Shown here in pieces: positions 21,818-31,999 of a stretch of DNA of 64,000 bases (position 1 is the first letter of the stretch; each line of letters begins with the position of its first letter). Position numbers and translations under genes: made by a program. The DNA comes from Phocoena phocoena (lineage: Eukaryota > Chordata > Mammalia > Artiodactyla > Phocoenidae), in NCBI RefSeq assembly GCF_963924675.1, contig NC_089228.1, positions 94,270,894 through 94,334,893 of the forward strand, read 5' to 3'. Under the pieces are notes generated by a model, which saw nothing but the letters and a program-made list of their open reading frames with translations, was not told the origin of the DNA and made no database searches.

Positions 21818-21955
21818 CTCAGGCTGAAAAAGTTCTTTACCGGGCACAGTCACCAAAGCATAGCTTTCTAGAAAATTTTGCTGTTGTGCTTTCAACTTTC
21901 TTTGGACAGCTGGTGGATCTTTGCCAACTTTCTTAGAAACCCTCTTCCAGGACAT
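21818..21955 (-). CDS. Candidate first coding exon of an unrecognised gene
   Basis: Seen directly: a minus-strand ATG at 21955 opens 46 codons that end in phase at a consensus donor, GAG|GTAAGC (donor bases 21812-21817). The exon would start at 22039, just after 'tcttctgatttttttcag'. That gives a 222-base exon with an 84-base leader. An in-frame TAG lies 20 codons upstream (22013-22015), so translation could not start earlier in this exon. The base at -3 is A, acceptable for initiation. The peptide begins MSWKRVSKKVGK, is basic (7 Lys, 2 Arg), has a QQQ run and ends GKELFQPE. No signal peptide or membrane segment is visible. I do not recognise a family. The frame stays open 16 codons past the donor, so part of the signal could be chance. 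No partner exon was found. It is either a lineage-specific or poorly known gene, a non-coding RNA exon, or coincidence. Confidence 0.35.
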
Positions 21956-22039
21956 GATTCTTTCCTCAAAGATAATAGCAGGGAACCAAAGATAAGGGCT
22001 TAGGATGATTATCTATGTCTTATTCATTGAGTCTCAGCT
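21956..22039 (-). other. Candidate 5' untranslated part of the same exon
   Basis: 84 bases between the putative CAG acceptor (22040-22042 on the plus strand) and the ATG. It contains the in-frame stop at 22013-22015 and is AT-rich like its flanks. Confidence 0.3.
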
Positions 22040-22989
22040 CTGAAAAAAATCAGAAGAAAAGTCATTTTACTCTAAGATACTACATTTCTTAAAAAAAAAA
22101 TACAGAGCAGTCACTCTAGCAAACAAAATTGAGTTTTATTTCTGACTCACAATATTCCAGCCAATTTGCACATTGCCTACTTGCCTGTCTCCTTTATATC
22201 TGTATGTTTCCGTTTTCAAGGATAAATGTTATCCACCATTTGCCTCCTAAATTGTGGAAAGCTTTGCTACTGAAAGAAATCTCTGCTGTGAAATAGGAGT
22301 CTTCTAGAATCACTTAACAAGGTGTGTGTTTGATTTCTCTCCACATGGCTTCCTCATCATCCTGAATAATCCAACACACCACCATCCCCTGCCCCTCAGG
22401 AAATTTAGCAGCGGGCTTTAGGGTTCTCTGGTCTGAAGTGGAGGGAAGCGCTTGCCTTGTTTCCCTGTCTGTAAGCCAGGCCATCTCCTACCTAGAGTGC
22501 CGAATGTGGGGGGCTCCACATGGGAGCGCAGATATGGCCCCGCATAACTAAAGTATTAAAATGCTTAAACAACTCAGCAGCGAAAGAGCGTGCTCGCTTC
22601 TTGGCACCCATCCAAGTCGTTGATTTGTGCACAAATACGTAGAAGCCTTTTCAGGGAGCCATCACTTCTGTCCACGGGTGAGCCATTTCTGACTCTGAGA
22701 TGCTCTCTGCTCAGACTTCAGAAACGTTCCGCCCCCAGTGCACTGTTTTACCAGATGTCCGCCCTTATTTTTAATATTCAGACAGACATATTTGTGGCTG
22801 AGAGAAATTTCTCCAGGGAAGACATTTCCCTTGCCCTCCTTGACACTCCCCTTCCTCCATCAGTTTTCATTTTTCTGGTTAAGCAGATTCAGTGGCATAT
22901 GAACAAAAAGAGAGTGACGCTGCTTGGAATCTGGGAATTATCAGGGAAAATGGGCCATGGAATCCTTGAGTGATGGGACTTTTCCATTT
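22040..22989. other. Unique-looking DNA, no gene recognised
   Basis: A 127-codon plus-strand frame (22590-22973) is the longest here. It has no domain, no clear splice sites, and its coding composition is unremarkable. An A10 run lies at about 22091. Confidence 0.45.
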
Positions 22990-23175
22990 TTTTTCATGTT
23001 GTATTATAATGATCTATTTGCTTTTCTATTTGATTTATAAGATTACGAACTTTTAGAGGGCAGGAGCCATTCATCTTGTATCTCTAGTGGCAAACTAATA
23101 TCCAGCATCCAGGGCCTAGGCAACACTCGGGACGTACTGGCTGAGTCATTCAGTAACTCCCAAGTACAATGTTTC
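22990..23175 (+). mobile_element. L2 LINE 3' end
   Basis: 'tttataagattacgaacttttagagggcaggagccattcatcttgtatctctag' and 'ccagcatccagggcctaggcaacactcgggacg' track the L2 tail ('gagggcagggactgtgtcttattcatctttgtatccccagcgcctagcac'). Confidence 0.6.
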
Positions 23176-23211
23176 AGCTCTGATTTAGGTGAACCGCATC
23201 CTGGAAGAGGG

Positions 23212-23689
23212 TGTAGTGTGTTGAACGGTGGCCTCCAGAAAGATATGTCCGTATCTTAACCCTGAGAACCTGGGAATGTGACTGTATTTGGGAAAAGGAT
23301 CTTTTCAGAGGTATTTATGTTTAAAGATCTCAAGATGAGATCACCCTGGATTATCCAGGGGGGCCCTAAACCCAGTGAAAAGTGTCCTTAAAGAGGCAGA
23401 AGAGGAGAAGACGCAGAGAGAAGAGGAGACAAGGAGATGGCCGTGCCAAGAGGGAGGACGAGATTGGAGTGATGCCGCCACAGCCAAGGACACCTGGGGC
23501 CACAAGGAGCTGGAAGGAGCTGGAAGAGGCGAGGAAGGATCCCCGGACCTCCAGATGGAATGTGGCCCTGCTGACATCTTGCTTCTGGACTTCTGGCTTC
23601 TGGAAATGTGAGAGAGGACATTTCTGTCATTTTTAAACCCCCAGTTTGTGGTAATTTTTTGTTATGGCAGCTCTAGGAAACTAATCCAG
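23212..23689 (+). mobile_element. MLT1 LTR
   Basis: 'tgtagtgtgttgaacggtggcc', 'aaccctgagaacctgggaatgtgac', 'gaccctaaa'-type middle, 'gacgagattggagtgatgccgcc', 'gacttctggcttctggaaatgtgagag', and the end 'ggcagctctaggaaactaatccag'. It sits immediately after an L2 tail. Confidence 0.87.
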
Positions 23690-25315
23690 AGGGTAACCTG
23701 CCTTCAAGAAAAGCCATTAAAACCAGCACACAGAGCTGGGCTTCTACTGGAAAGAAGAGGCAGAGGAGAGGCTGGCTGAAGGATTCCTGGTGGCAGAGCC
23801 TCGGGTACAGGGACAGGATTGTCAAGAGAGGCTGGGAGGGCAGATCTTAATTTCCAGAGGACGTGAGGAACTGAAGGAAATCTCAGCCTTGGCTAAAGAG
23901 TTGGGGCAGCAGGGGCTTATCGTGTACTGCAGTCGTGTCATTGAGACCTGGAGCGTGCGCTGGGCTACGTGCTTCAGTAGACCAGAAAAATATTTCCAGG
24001 CTTTGCGCGTGAGGAGAGAGGAGACCCAGTGAGAAGCAGAGTGTGGGTCCGGGGGAGGACTGCCATTTCTCTAAGCCAGGCCTTTGAGAAACCATCTTTT
24101 GCCACTACCAGGGGTTGAAAGAAAAGGACCCAGGCAGGGAGGGTTTAGTCGTCCCAAGTAAGCAAGGATAACTGGCCGGTTTGGCTCGTCTGTTTCCCAG
24201 AATGTCCTGTGCCACCCAGCCTGGGTCACTCTGCACGTGGGAGGGGTGGGCTGCGTACTCTGGAGAGCCAAGCATCCTTCTCCAGAGACCAGAGCGGCAC
24301 ACGGCAGGGAAATGTCAAAGACGTGCTCGGGCCAGGACCAGGCCAGAGAGAGCAGCCTGTGTTTCCTGTTACTGAAGACAAACGCGGGGCAGTTGAATTT
24401 TACGCAGTTGGGCGGGGTCGAGGAGGGGGAAGGTGTGCAGGACTGACCATCAGCAGACCTGAGCTATTGCTCCAGCCCACTGTGCAGTGGCTCAGGAACT
24501 TACTAACTTTGTCATCACTACGAGGTTGGCTCGATCACCTCCGGAGTCTGTAACCCTAAGAGTCTATAATTGCTGTCCGAATACTAATGAAACACATTCA
24601 CCCTGAAGAAAGGTTTTCTTACTGAGATATTCAAAACAATATGAAATGTTTTCTGATATATACCCCTTCCTCCCCCAAACGGAATGGAATAGAATAGAGT
24701 GAAATAAAGTGTACCTGGAAGATTTATTCCTAAGGGCTACATGATTACAGTATGGCGCAGTGTGGGCGTCAGTGAATGAATGTTGAAGAAATGAATGAGC
24801 AAGGGTTGTAAAGCATCTTAAGGAGTTTTACTAATACCCCAAATCTCATTTCCGTCAGTTAGCTACACAATAACAAAATTCCATTTTTTTAGCTTTATCT
24901 GTCCTCTTTAAGTCAGAAGGTACTTGTACACGAGACTTCCGTTTTTGTCCCCCAAATCAGCTAAGGCAGTCCATTGCCCAAGCAGATGGTTAGTTAGTGT
25001 TGGTGACTCGTTGAGTATTGATTTCCGTCATCTGCGCTCCAGACTCTCTAGAAAACCAAAGGGAAAGAGCTGCTAGAAGCTACTTGGGTGTCACTGTGCT
25101 CTGCTCTTCAATGATTTTTCACTTTCTTTGGACCCTGGTACCACCTGACCTAACTACTCATGTCTTGTTTCTTTGTTTCATGGAAGGAAATGAGAGTGAC
25201 AGATTGTTTCCAAACTCTCTTTATTTCTGGTGTAAAAGATATTTATTTCAGTGCAAGAACAGGCAAATATTATGACCCTATGTATCTTTTTGGGGGAGAT
25301 TGCTAGCCCTTTCTT
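23690..25315. other. No gene or confident repeat recognised
   Basis: GC-richer and purine-rich to about 24450, then AT-rich. Short frames of 60-114 codons overlap on both strands. 24455-24560 has weak MIR-like spacing. 24765-24800 ('gtgaatgaatgttgaagaaatgaatgagc') looks like a decayed L2 tail. Confidence 0.4.
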
Positions 25316-25336
25316 AAAAAAAAAAAAAAAAAAAAA
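25316..25336. repeat. Poly(A)21 tract without a recognised element
   Basis: 21 uninterrupted A follow 'tgctagccctttctt'. I could not recognise a SINE, L1 end or processed-gene 3' end in the preceding 200 bases, and saw no clear target duplication. Confidence 0.85.
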
Positions 25337-25994
25337 GATTACAATACAGAGAGAGAAAGCTCAGAATGACAGCCAGGAGGCCAGGCCAGGTAGCAGCAAA
25401 ACCCCCACCCACCTGGCCTGAAGTGCTGACAGTACTTGGTAGAAGCTGTCTTGGAGCCAGGCCTGCCTTGCTTTGATTGTAGCCAGTATCATTTCTGTGT
25501 AAAATTCTCAAAAATCACATTAACAAGCCATTTAACAGATGCTATAACCACCCCGACACACGGGTGTTCATCGGATTTCTCCTCCTGTGACAGGCCCTGA
25601 ATGAGCATTAAGGTTTAATGTGACCGGCTTTGGCAGGCGGCATCTCCCCATCTTCGTGGCACACCCCTCCTTGCCCTCCATCACCACTGAGACCTACAGG
25701 AGGGACACCTGTTATTGAGGATGCCACCAGATTATGTGCAGGATCGACGCACACCCACACTCACACCTGCTCACACGTACTGTGGTTGTGTGCCTGGAGA
25801 AACACAAAGACAACAAAATAGTGCTGTTGGCTAAGATGAGGCTTTCACTTCCCCAAAATTTGCAGGTTTGTGTAACGAACTGGAAATAAACACACTCTAC
25901 ATATTAAGGAGCCACGAGGAAATTTATTCCTTGTTTGAATTAGTGGACACACACTTGAGTCAAGGAAATCCAGAGGGCAAGAGAGCTTGGGAAT
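25337..25994. other. No gene or repeat recognised
   Basis: Unique-looking. A degenerate CA-rich patch ('cgcacacccacactcacacctgctcacac') lies near 25750. Confidence 0.45.
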
Positions 25995-26080
25995 GAACTC
26001 ATTCATTCATCCATTTACCCATTCATTCATTCATCTGAAAAGTCCCAGATACTGTGGTGTTTGGAGATGGTAAATTAGAG
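25995..26080 (-). mobile_element. L2/MIR tail, reverse orientation, with (CATT)n
   Basis: 'aactcattcattcatccatttacccattcattcattcatc' is the antisense TGAATGAA tail typical of L2 3' ends, followed by 'cccagatactgtggtgtttgg' (antisense 'ctagcacagtg...'). Confidence 0.45.
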
Positions 26081-26329
26081 TTTCTGCCTCTCCTCCCTCC
26101 CTCCTCCACCCTCCCCCTTTCACACACAATCCAAGGAATGAAGTAGATGTACAGAGACATAATTTTAACCATATGAGAAATGTTGGTGTCAAGGAACGAT
26201 CCAGATATTATCCGGGCACAGAAGAAGCAGCAGCACATCGCTGCCTGCGGATGAACAGGAAGCCTTCTGAAGAGGGCGATGTCTGATCTGAGTCTTAAAG
26301 AGGAAAGAGGCCTTTGTTGATCTGGTTAT
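26081..26329. other. No gene or repeat recognised
   Basis: Includes a C/T-rich stretch 'ctctcctccctccctcctccaccctccccc' near 26088. Confidence 0.45.
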
Positions 26330-26495
26330 AAATTAACTTGGCTCTCTGTCATTTGTCCCTTTCTCTCTGATTGTCACATCAGCTTGTCAAGAGCAAGAGC
26401 TGTGTGTCCTGTTTCTTTACATAGCAAGAGCCTGGCCCAGTGCCTGGTACACGATAACCGCTTGCCATATTTTAGCTGAATAAATGAACAAATCC
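26330..26495 (+). mobile_element. L2 LINE 3' end
   Basis: 'agcttgtcaagagcaagagctgtgtgtcctgtttctttacatagcaagagcctggcccagtgcctggtac' and the ending 'gctgaataaatgaac' are L2-type tail sequence. Confidence 0.65.
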
Positions 26496-27164
26496 ATAAA
26501 TGGCTGGTACTGAGATTCTTTATGCGGCATACATTGGCGAGTCAAGGTCACGATCTTATTTTGGTTTTAGGTGACGGCAGGCAGGGCAGTGTGGCAAACA
26601 TACAGGTACACGATGACCGGGGGACCAAGATGCTGTCCACCTGGGGCCTGGTGGAAGGTGACCCCAGAGCCAACCACAGGTGCAGAGTCAAGTCTTGACT
26701 ACCACCTGTGATAATAGAAGACCACCACTAATTCACCCTTCTGGCTTGGGAGGTGGACTTCCGCTGGGAAACTCTGCCTCGAGGATGGTCCTTGGGTGGT
26801 CCCTTGGTGGCCCCACCTCTGTCTCTCTAGGTCCTGGACAGTGTGTGGATAACCAGGGGTCGACCACAGTTGTATGGATCAGAATGATGGAAAAGGCAGC
26901 AATGACAAATGATTGTTTCTTCCTAAGTTTTCCTTTGTTCCGTATTGCCCTTTTATCTGCAGAGCATGGTCTGATCGGTAGAGAAGGCTCAGGAGGGTCA
27001 GAAACGTGGTGTTTGCTCATTCAGCCTCATTTCTTAGCCAAGAATTCCCCAGGAGGGAGGGGGAGAACATTAGGAGGGTCATCCATCAGCGTGAAGTAGT
27101 CAGATTTGTCTGGGACTTGAATTTGGTGGGTTGAAAGATGATGTGCTGAAACAAGAGGAGCCCA
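26496..27164. other. No gene or repeat recognised
   Basis: A 139-codon plus-strand frame (26680-27099) overlaps a 95-codon minus-strand frame. Neither has a domain or splice signals. Confidence 0.45.
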
Positions 27165-27285
27165 GGCTAGGAATCAGAAACCTTCTTTTCTTGTTCTAGC
27201 CCACCCTTGACCAGTGAATGACCTTGAGCAAGTTATTGGACTTCTTAGGGATACAGTTTCCTCATCTGTTTCTAAAGTCTGGCAC
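27165..27285 (+). mobile_element. MIR SINE fragment
   Basis: 'ctaggaatcagaaacc', 'accagtgaatgaccttgagcaagttattggacttc' and 'acagtttcctcatctg' are the central MIR segments in order. Confidence 0.65.
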
Positions 27286-28595
27286 TCAAAAACATTGCTC
27301 ATTTTCCTTGATCAGACATTCAATATGCATACTCAGCATATGAGTTTGGTAAATATAATTTTCTGAGTAAGAATAAAGAAGATAGTTTTTCAAAAGCCTG
27401 GGGCCTGTGAATATTTTCCAGACTGTGCATTATATTTCGGCCATTCCCACGTTTAGCAGTATCCCTGGAGTGTGTGCTACTTCAAAAGGGATAGGGATAT
27501 TAAATGGTGATATTCTGTAGCCAAAGTGGAAGCATTAATTACAGCCAGCCCTGTGATTGGTCCTAGGGACTGCCTTTCTCACAGGGGAGCCAGGAGCCTA
27601 GATGTCTGATTTTAGAGATGCAGGGAGGTGGTGAGCTCTTCCATTTACTAGCCAATACCTTTCATTATACAACTGAATTTAGAATCAAAATGCAAATGTG
27701 CACTTTTAACATTGGAACCAAATAAATGCTGATTATTTTAATTCATATTAAGGTATGAATAACTGATGCTGGACCCTGTCCTCCGCAGAGTGTGTTTAAG
27801 GTAATAGTAAGGAAAAACCCAAAGGAAAAGAGGCAAAGTGATGGGAACTGCAGGTGTGGCAAAGGCATGGGAAGAGGGGTAAGAACGTGGAAAAGGGAGA
27901 ATGAAGTTTCCAAAGATAAATTCTCCATTACTTCTTTTCCACTAAGTTTAGACAGGAACCAGTGGTGTAGGGATCCAGTTTCAGAGACTGTCATAGTCTC
28001 CTTGTTTTATGACCCAGGCTAATTTTTAAGACCTGAACACTACTTCCACAAAAATCGGATAAAGCCGCCAAAGAAAACCTAAGGATCTTGAGAGATTTTT
28101 ATGAACCTAAAATAATTCTTTTACATCATGCATTTTTTTCTTGAGTATGAAACATATACCCTCACCGTAGATCATAGATCATTTAGATATCACAACAAAA
28201 TACAAAGAAAAAAAACTTCCTCAATTCCTCCACTGTTAGCATTGTGGCACTTTTTTTTTTAATTTTAAAGGGAGTTTTCAGGACTGCATCCATGGCAGTT
28301 TAGACTGAGGAGACTACAAAGCCACCACAGCAAAAACAGACGTGGGGCCTGGACATGCGATGTCAGCAGAACCGGGGACTGATTTTCTGGGGGAAAAATA
28401 AAACCGCCCACCCCGTGTGTATTCCGTGAGGCATGTATGTATCAGGCAGAGAGCTTGCGTGTTGACTCACCACTTCCTTTTTCCCTTCTATATTCCTAGG
28501 AAGTAAGTTAACCTGAAGAGTCCATTTGCTGCATTCAAGTTGGAGCTGATTTTTAAATTAGGTGAAGACTGGGAGTAATGCAGATCAGAGACTTT
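27286..28595. other. No gene or confident repeat recognised
   Basis: Mostly unique-looking and AT-rich. A T11 run lies at about 28251. Short chance frames only. Confidence 0.45.
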
Positions 28596-28618
28596 CCGTG
28601 TGTGTGTGTGTGTGTGTT
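28596..28618. repeat. (GT)n microsatellite
   Basis: 'ccgtgtgtgtgtgtgtgtgtgtttcc': about 11 uninterrupted GT units. Confidence 0.9.
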
Positions 28619-29627
28619 TCCAGCTTGAGTGTGTGCCTCTGTTTTTGTATCTGCGTAGACCTCAAGTAACCAAATGAGGAATAGAGTGGATTGAGAAAAG
28701 CTTTTTATCTGATTGCATGCTTGTTCCTGCCTTTACGACTTGCAAAGGAAGCCTTTCTTCAAAAACTAAGTCAGGTCTTGCATGAAAAGTCCGGGGGTAC
28801 TTTTTCCAACACTGCGTGCTCAGCCCTAGAGAAATGGGAGGATGGTTGGCTGTGTCCACCAGGCTCCAGGTGAGGCCTCCTTCTGGTGGTTTTAGAAAGC
28901 GGCTGACGGCAATAATAAATATCATTTGCTGACACAGAGGCCTGGGGCTGCGCTGACCACAGGAGTTGTGGTCCCCAGGATGCTGGGACCGCTCACAAAG
29001 CAGGCATTTATGAAGTGGTTGGCTCGGCATTAATTAATTCCCCAGCCATTCAGCAACAGTAACAATCCCTTCAATTAGAGTCCCAGCCCTGCAAAGCCCT
29101 GGTGTTTATTGGAAGTGACATCTGCATAGCAAAGTGTGACTGTGTTAATACAGAATCGCACAAAGGGACCCAAAGCCTCTGTCCTGCCTGGCGCCTTCCT
29201 TCTTGTGTCACTTTTGAGGAAGAAAGAAGACTCTCGTAGGAATGTTCAGTTTGTGCTTTTCCTCTTCGGTGGTTAGCTTGTCAGCTGAAAGTTTTCTTAT
29301 CTGCTTCTCCTCCGGGGATGGGTTAGTCCTGACGTGGTGAGTGCTGTCCTGTGTCCGTGGAGTGTTAAGGGGACCTTAAAGAACCCAGGGCCCTGGCAGG
29401 CTGCAGGGGGCTGATGGGCCAGGGCTGACATGCCCATGGATGTGGAACCCGCTGGGAGGCCGGGGGAAGCTTGGCTAATTCTCTCATGGTAAAGATAAGA
29501 ATTTGGGGGCTGACAAGAGACTTTGGGTTCTATGGGTCTTAGTGTTACAAAAGCTTGAGGAGTGGAGAAAAATGTAGCAAGTGGAGCTGACAATTCTAGA
29601 AAGTGGGGAGAACATCTGTTCTTTTTT
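28619..29627. other. Unique-looking DNA with a candidate regulatory block
   Basis: A plus-strand open stretch (28691-28873) ends near a GCTCCAG|GTGAGG donor-like site. It starts from TTG, not ATG, and its acceptor is poor, so it is not called an exon. The block 28905-29160 is listed separately. Confidence 0.45.
28905..29160. promoter_or_regulatory. Candidate conserved non-coding block
   Basis: Unique sequence with 'caataataaatatcatttgc', the palindromic 'cattaattaattcc', 'cccttcaattagag' and 'ggtgtttattgg'. Such homeodomain and forkhead-like cores are common in developmental enhancers. Inference from composition only. Confidence 0.3.
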
Positions 29628-29825
29628 AAATCCTGTTTTATTGAGGTGTAATTGACATACAGAACTGTGTAAGTTTAAGGTGTACAGCATGATGATTTGA
29701 CTTAGGTACATCAGGAAATTTGTATCTTTTGACCACCTTCATCCAATTGCCCCTCTCTCCACCCCAGCCTCTGGGGACCACAGATCTGATTTCCTTTTCT
29801 GTGAGTCTGTTTGTTTGAAAACATC
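29628..29825 (-). mobile_element. L1M 3' UTR fragment, reverse orientation
   Basis: 'tttattgaggtgtaattgacatacagaactgtg', 'gtgtacagcatgatgatttgac' and 'ttcatccaattgcccctctctccacccc' match the antisense 3' UTR of old L1 subfamilies. Confidence 0.75.
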
Positions 29826-30903
29826 TATTCTTTGCTGGTAGTTCGATGTCAGGTAGGTTGCAGGCAGGCTCTAAATAAATGTTTGAGGGTGGCTGACTGA
29901 TGGGTTGATTAGGTACTTACCCCTTTTCTCCCCCAGCTTGTTTAACTGCCCGGTTGCCCAGTTGTTTGGCCTTTTTCATTTCCGGTTCTCTTGGGACCTT
30001 GCAAGCATTTGCATCTGTCATCAGCACAGAGGACGTGCCCATTTGCAAGTGGGCATCCCTCATGTAGCTTTCCTGGAACGGCATGAGGCTGGGCTGCCGT
30101 GAAACGCCTGCATCCATTATAGGTTTTGCTGTTTATTTATACATCTCAGCAAATATTTACTAGCTGATATGTTATTTATCACTTTCAAAGTCTTTTTTGT
30201 TTCTGCTTGCACTTTTAGAAAGTGGAGTTTTTAAATGTTTTACCCTTTTCTAAATATACACTATACTAGATACCAAAATGATTAAGAAAGAGTTCCCCTT
30301 ACCAGTAGGAAAGAGGATTAAACATAAGCACGTGCACAGTGACTGCAAGGCAGGATTAAGACAGGCTGGTGTTGAAAGAGACACACAAATAAGGGTAATG
30401 GGACTTCCAAGGAAAGGATGTCACAGCTGCCTGATCCATCAGCAAAGACTACCTTAGGCATTTACAACAAGTCTTGAAAGAAGGTCAGGGTTTTGAAATG
30501 TAAAGGGAGGGCTCCCTTGTCAAAGGCAACGGGGAAATTAACTCAGGCGGTATGTTTTGGGAGGAGCAAGGAGTCCACTTTGAGTTAAAGCATAGATTTG
30601 GACTGGAGAAGTAGGTGGGACCTGTAATGTTGTTAGCCAGCCTGAGAAGTCTGTAGCACACTTGGCAGACACCGAACCAACGGAACAAGTGGGTGGGTTT
30701 TTATTCTGGTGGAGGAAGAGGCAGGGTCAAGGCTATAGGGTGAAGGAGGTGAAGCACCTGAGGTTAGACATTTATGGAGCTGCTCACTCAGGTGTGGGCC
30801 CTGCGTTTGGGACCAGAGAGTGACCTGAAAGCTCTGTTTCGGATAGACTGGGAAAAGTGGGGCTGGGGAGGTGAGCTTGTGTACATGTTATAATTAGGGG
30901 TTA
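29826..30903. other. No gene or confident repeat recognised
   Basis: A weak L2-like tail ('ctctaaataaatgtttgagggtggctgac') sits at 29868-29900. The rest is unique-looking, with frames of 67 codons or fewer. Confidence 0.45.
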
Positions 30904-30918
30904 AATCAGACAGAGAAG
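30904..30918. repeat. Target-site duplication of a CHR SINE, left copy
   Basis: 'aatcagacagagaag' recurs exactly at 31118-31132, just after the short A-tail. Confidence 0.92.
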
Positions 30919-31117
30919 GGGCTTCCCTGGTGGCGCAGTGGTTGAGTCCGCCTGCCGATGCGGGGGACACGGGTTCGTGCCCCGGTCCGGGAAGATCCCA
31001 CATGCTGCGGAGCGGCTGGGCCCGTGAGCCATGGCCGCTGAGCCTGCGCGTCCGGAGCCTGTGCTCCGCAGCGGGAGAGGCCACAAGAGTGAGAGGCCTG
31101 CGTACCGCAAAAAACAC
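30919..31117 (+). mobile_element. CHR-type SINE with perfect 15-bp target duplication
   Basis: Runs from 'ggggcttccctggtggcgcag' (first g shared with the duplication) to 'gtaccgcaaaaaacac'. A box 'tggcgcagtggttgagt' and B box 'ggttcgtgccc' are present. The A-box region is two bases shorter than in the other copies ('gttgagtccgcc' against 'gttgagagtctgcc'). The tail is only six A plus 'cac'. Confidence 0.95.
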
Positions 31118-31132
31118 AATCAGACAGAGAAG

Positions 31133-31214
31133 ACGTGGAACACGGAAGGTGGGGAGCCATGGAAGAGTTCCTTTTAAAGAGTTAATATAGAGTCTAGCAG
31201 TCAGAAGAACTGGC
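31133..31214. other. Short unique spacer
   Basis: Nothing recognised between the SINE and the MIR fragments. Confidence 0.4.
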
Positions 31215-31315
31215 TGATGTGCAGCACTCCCACAATTGCTAGCGCTCAGGAAGTGCTCACGGAGGGCCGGGAACCGTTCCAAACACTTTACATATATTAA
31301 TTACTTTAATGATGA
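31215..31315 (-). mobile_element. MIR tail, reverse orientation
   Basis: 'gcgctcaggaagtgctcacggagggccgggaaccgttccaaacactttacatatattaattac' matches the antisense MIR tail ('tgagcacttactatgtgcc...cactttacatgtattaactc'). Confidence 0.6.
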
Positions 31316-31324
31316 TGGGAGAAG

Positions 31325-31470
31325 CCCCCCGGCCCGGAGCCCAGAGAGCTGAGTTCTAGTCTAGTTCTGCACTAACTAGCTGTGGGAGCCTCTTTGGCTC
31401 AACTCTTCTGACCTGTAAAATGACTGGGTTACATCAGACAATCCCAAAGGCCCCCCAGAGCTCTGAAATC
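31325..31470 (+). mobile_element. MIR-like SINE fragment, forward
   Basis: 'gagttctagtctagttctgcactaactagctgtgggagcc', 'ctgacctgtaaaatgactgggtt' and 'tctgaaatcccatg' follow MIR spacing. It lies tail-to-head with the inverted MIR at 31215. Confidence 0.6.
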
Positions 31471-31999
31471 CCATGTGACTCCTGACATACACCACTGTCG
31501 GTTCACCTAGAGAGGGCACCCAAGCCTTGGGGACCCCAATCTAGGACTATTCAAGGTCTCTCAGGTCAGGGGCCTTGGGAGGTAAATCCCTCTGTCCAGA
31601 GTCTTGTCTTCTATCGATTCACTTCCAGCGTTTCTAGGTTTTCAGGTCCCCCTTGCAGGCAGATTCCAACAATCCGACGTTCACATCTGCCTTTCCCTTC
31701 CGAATGCCTCCCCACCTTTATCCAACACCAGGTCTGGCCCACATTCCCCTCCCCCTCTCTGTCGCGGTTGTGTCATTAACAAAACTGCCCAGACCCTTGC
31801 AAAGCCCCTATAGCAGAACCATCCCGTGAGAGAAGCAGTGGATTTAATAAGCTTCCACTTAAACGGCCCCAAATCCCTTCCAGTGATTGGGGGAGGGGGG
31901 GAAACAGCTACACACAGGACAGTCTCCTGGTGCAGGAGGTGAGGGAGGGAAAGAATAAAGGAAGTTCCCCAGACCCCGGCCCTTAGGGACCAAATTAAA
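31471..31999. other. No gene or repeat recognised
   Basis: Unique-looking sequence. A G-rich run 'ttgggggagggggggaaac' lies at about 31890. Confidence 0.45.

Noticed and set aside
22590..22973. 127-codon plus-strand frame
   Set aside because: No domain, no convincing acceptor or donor, and no codon pattern that stands out.
28691..28873. Plus-strand exon ending at GCTCCAG|GTGAGG
   Set aside because: The donor is good, but the frame starts at TTG, the upstream acceptor is poor, and no partner exon was seen.
29910..29940. Splice-like signals on both strands ('acttac' and 'ccccttttctcccccag')
   Set aside because: The plus-strand acceptor has no donor within about 300 bases, and the minus-strand donor has no acceptor or open frame.
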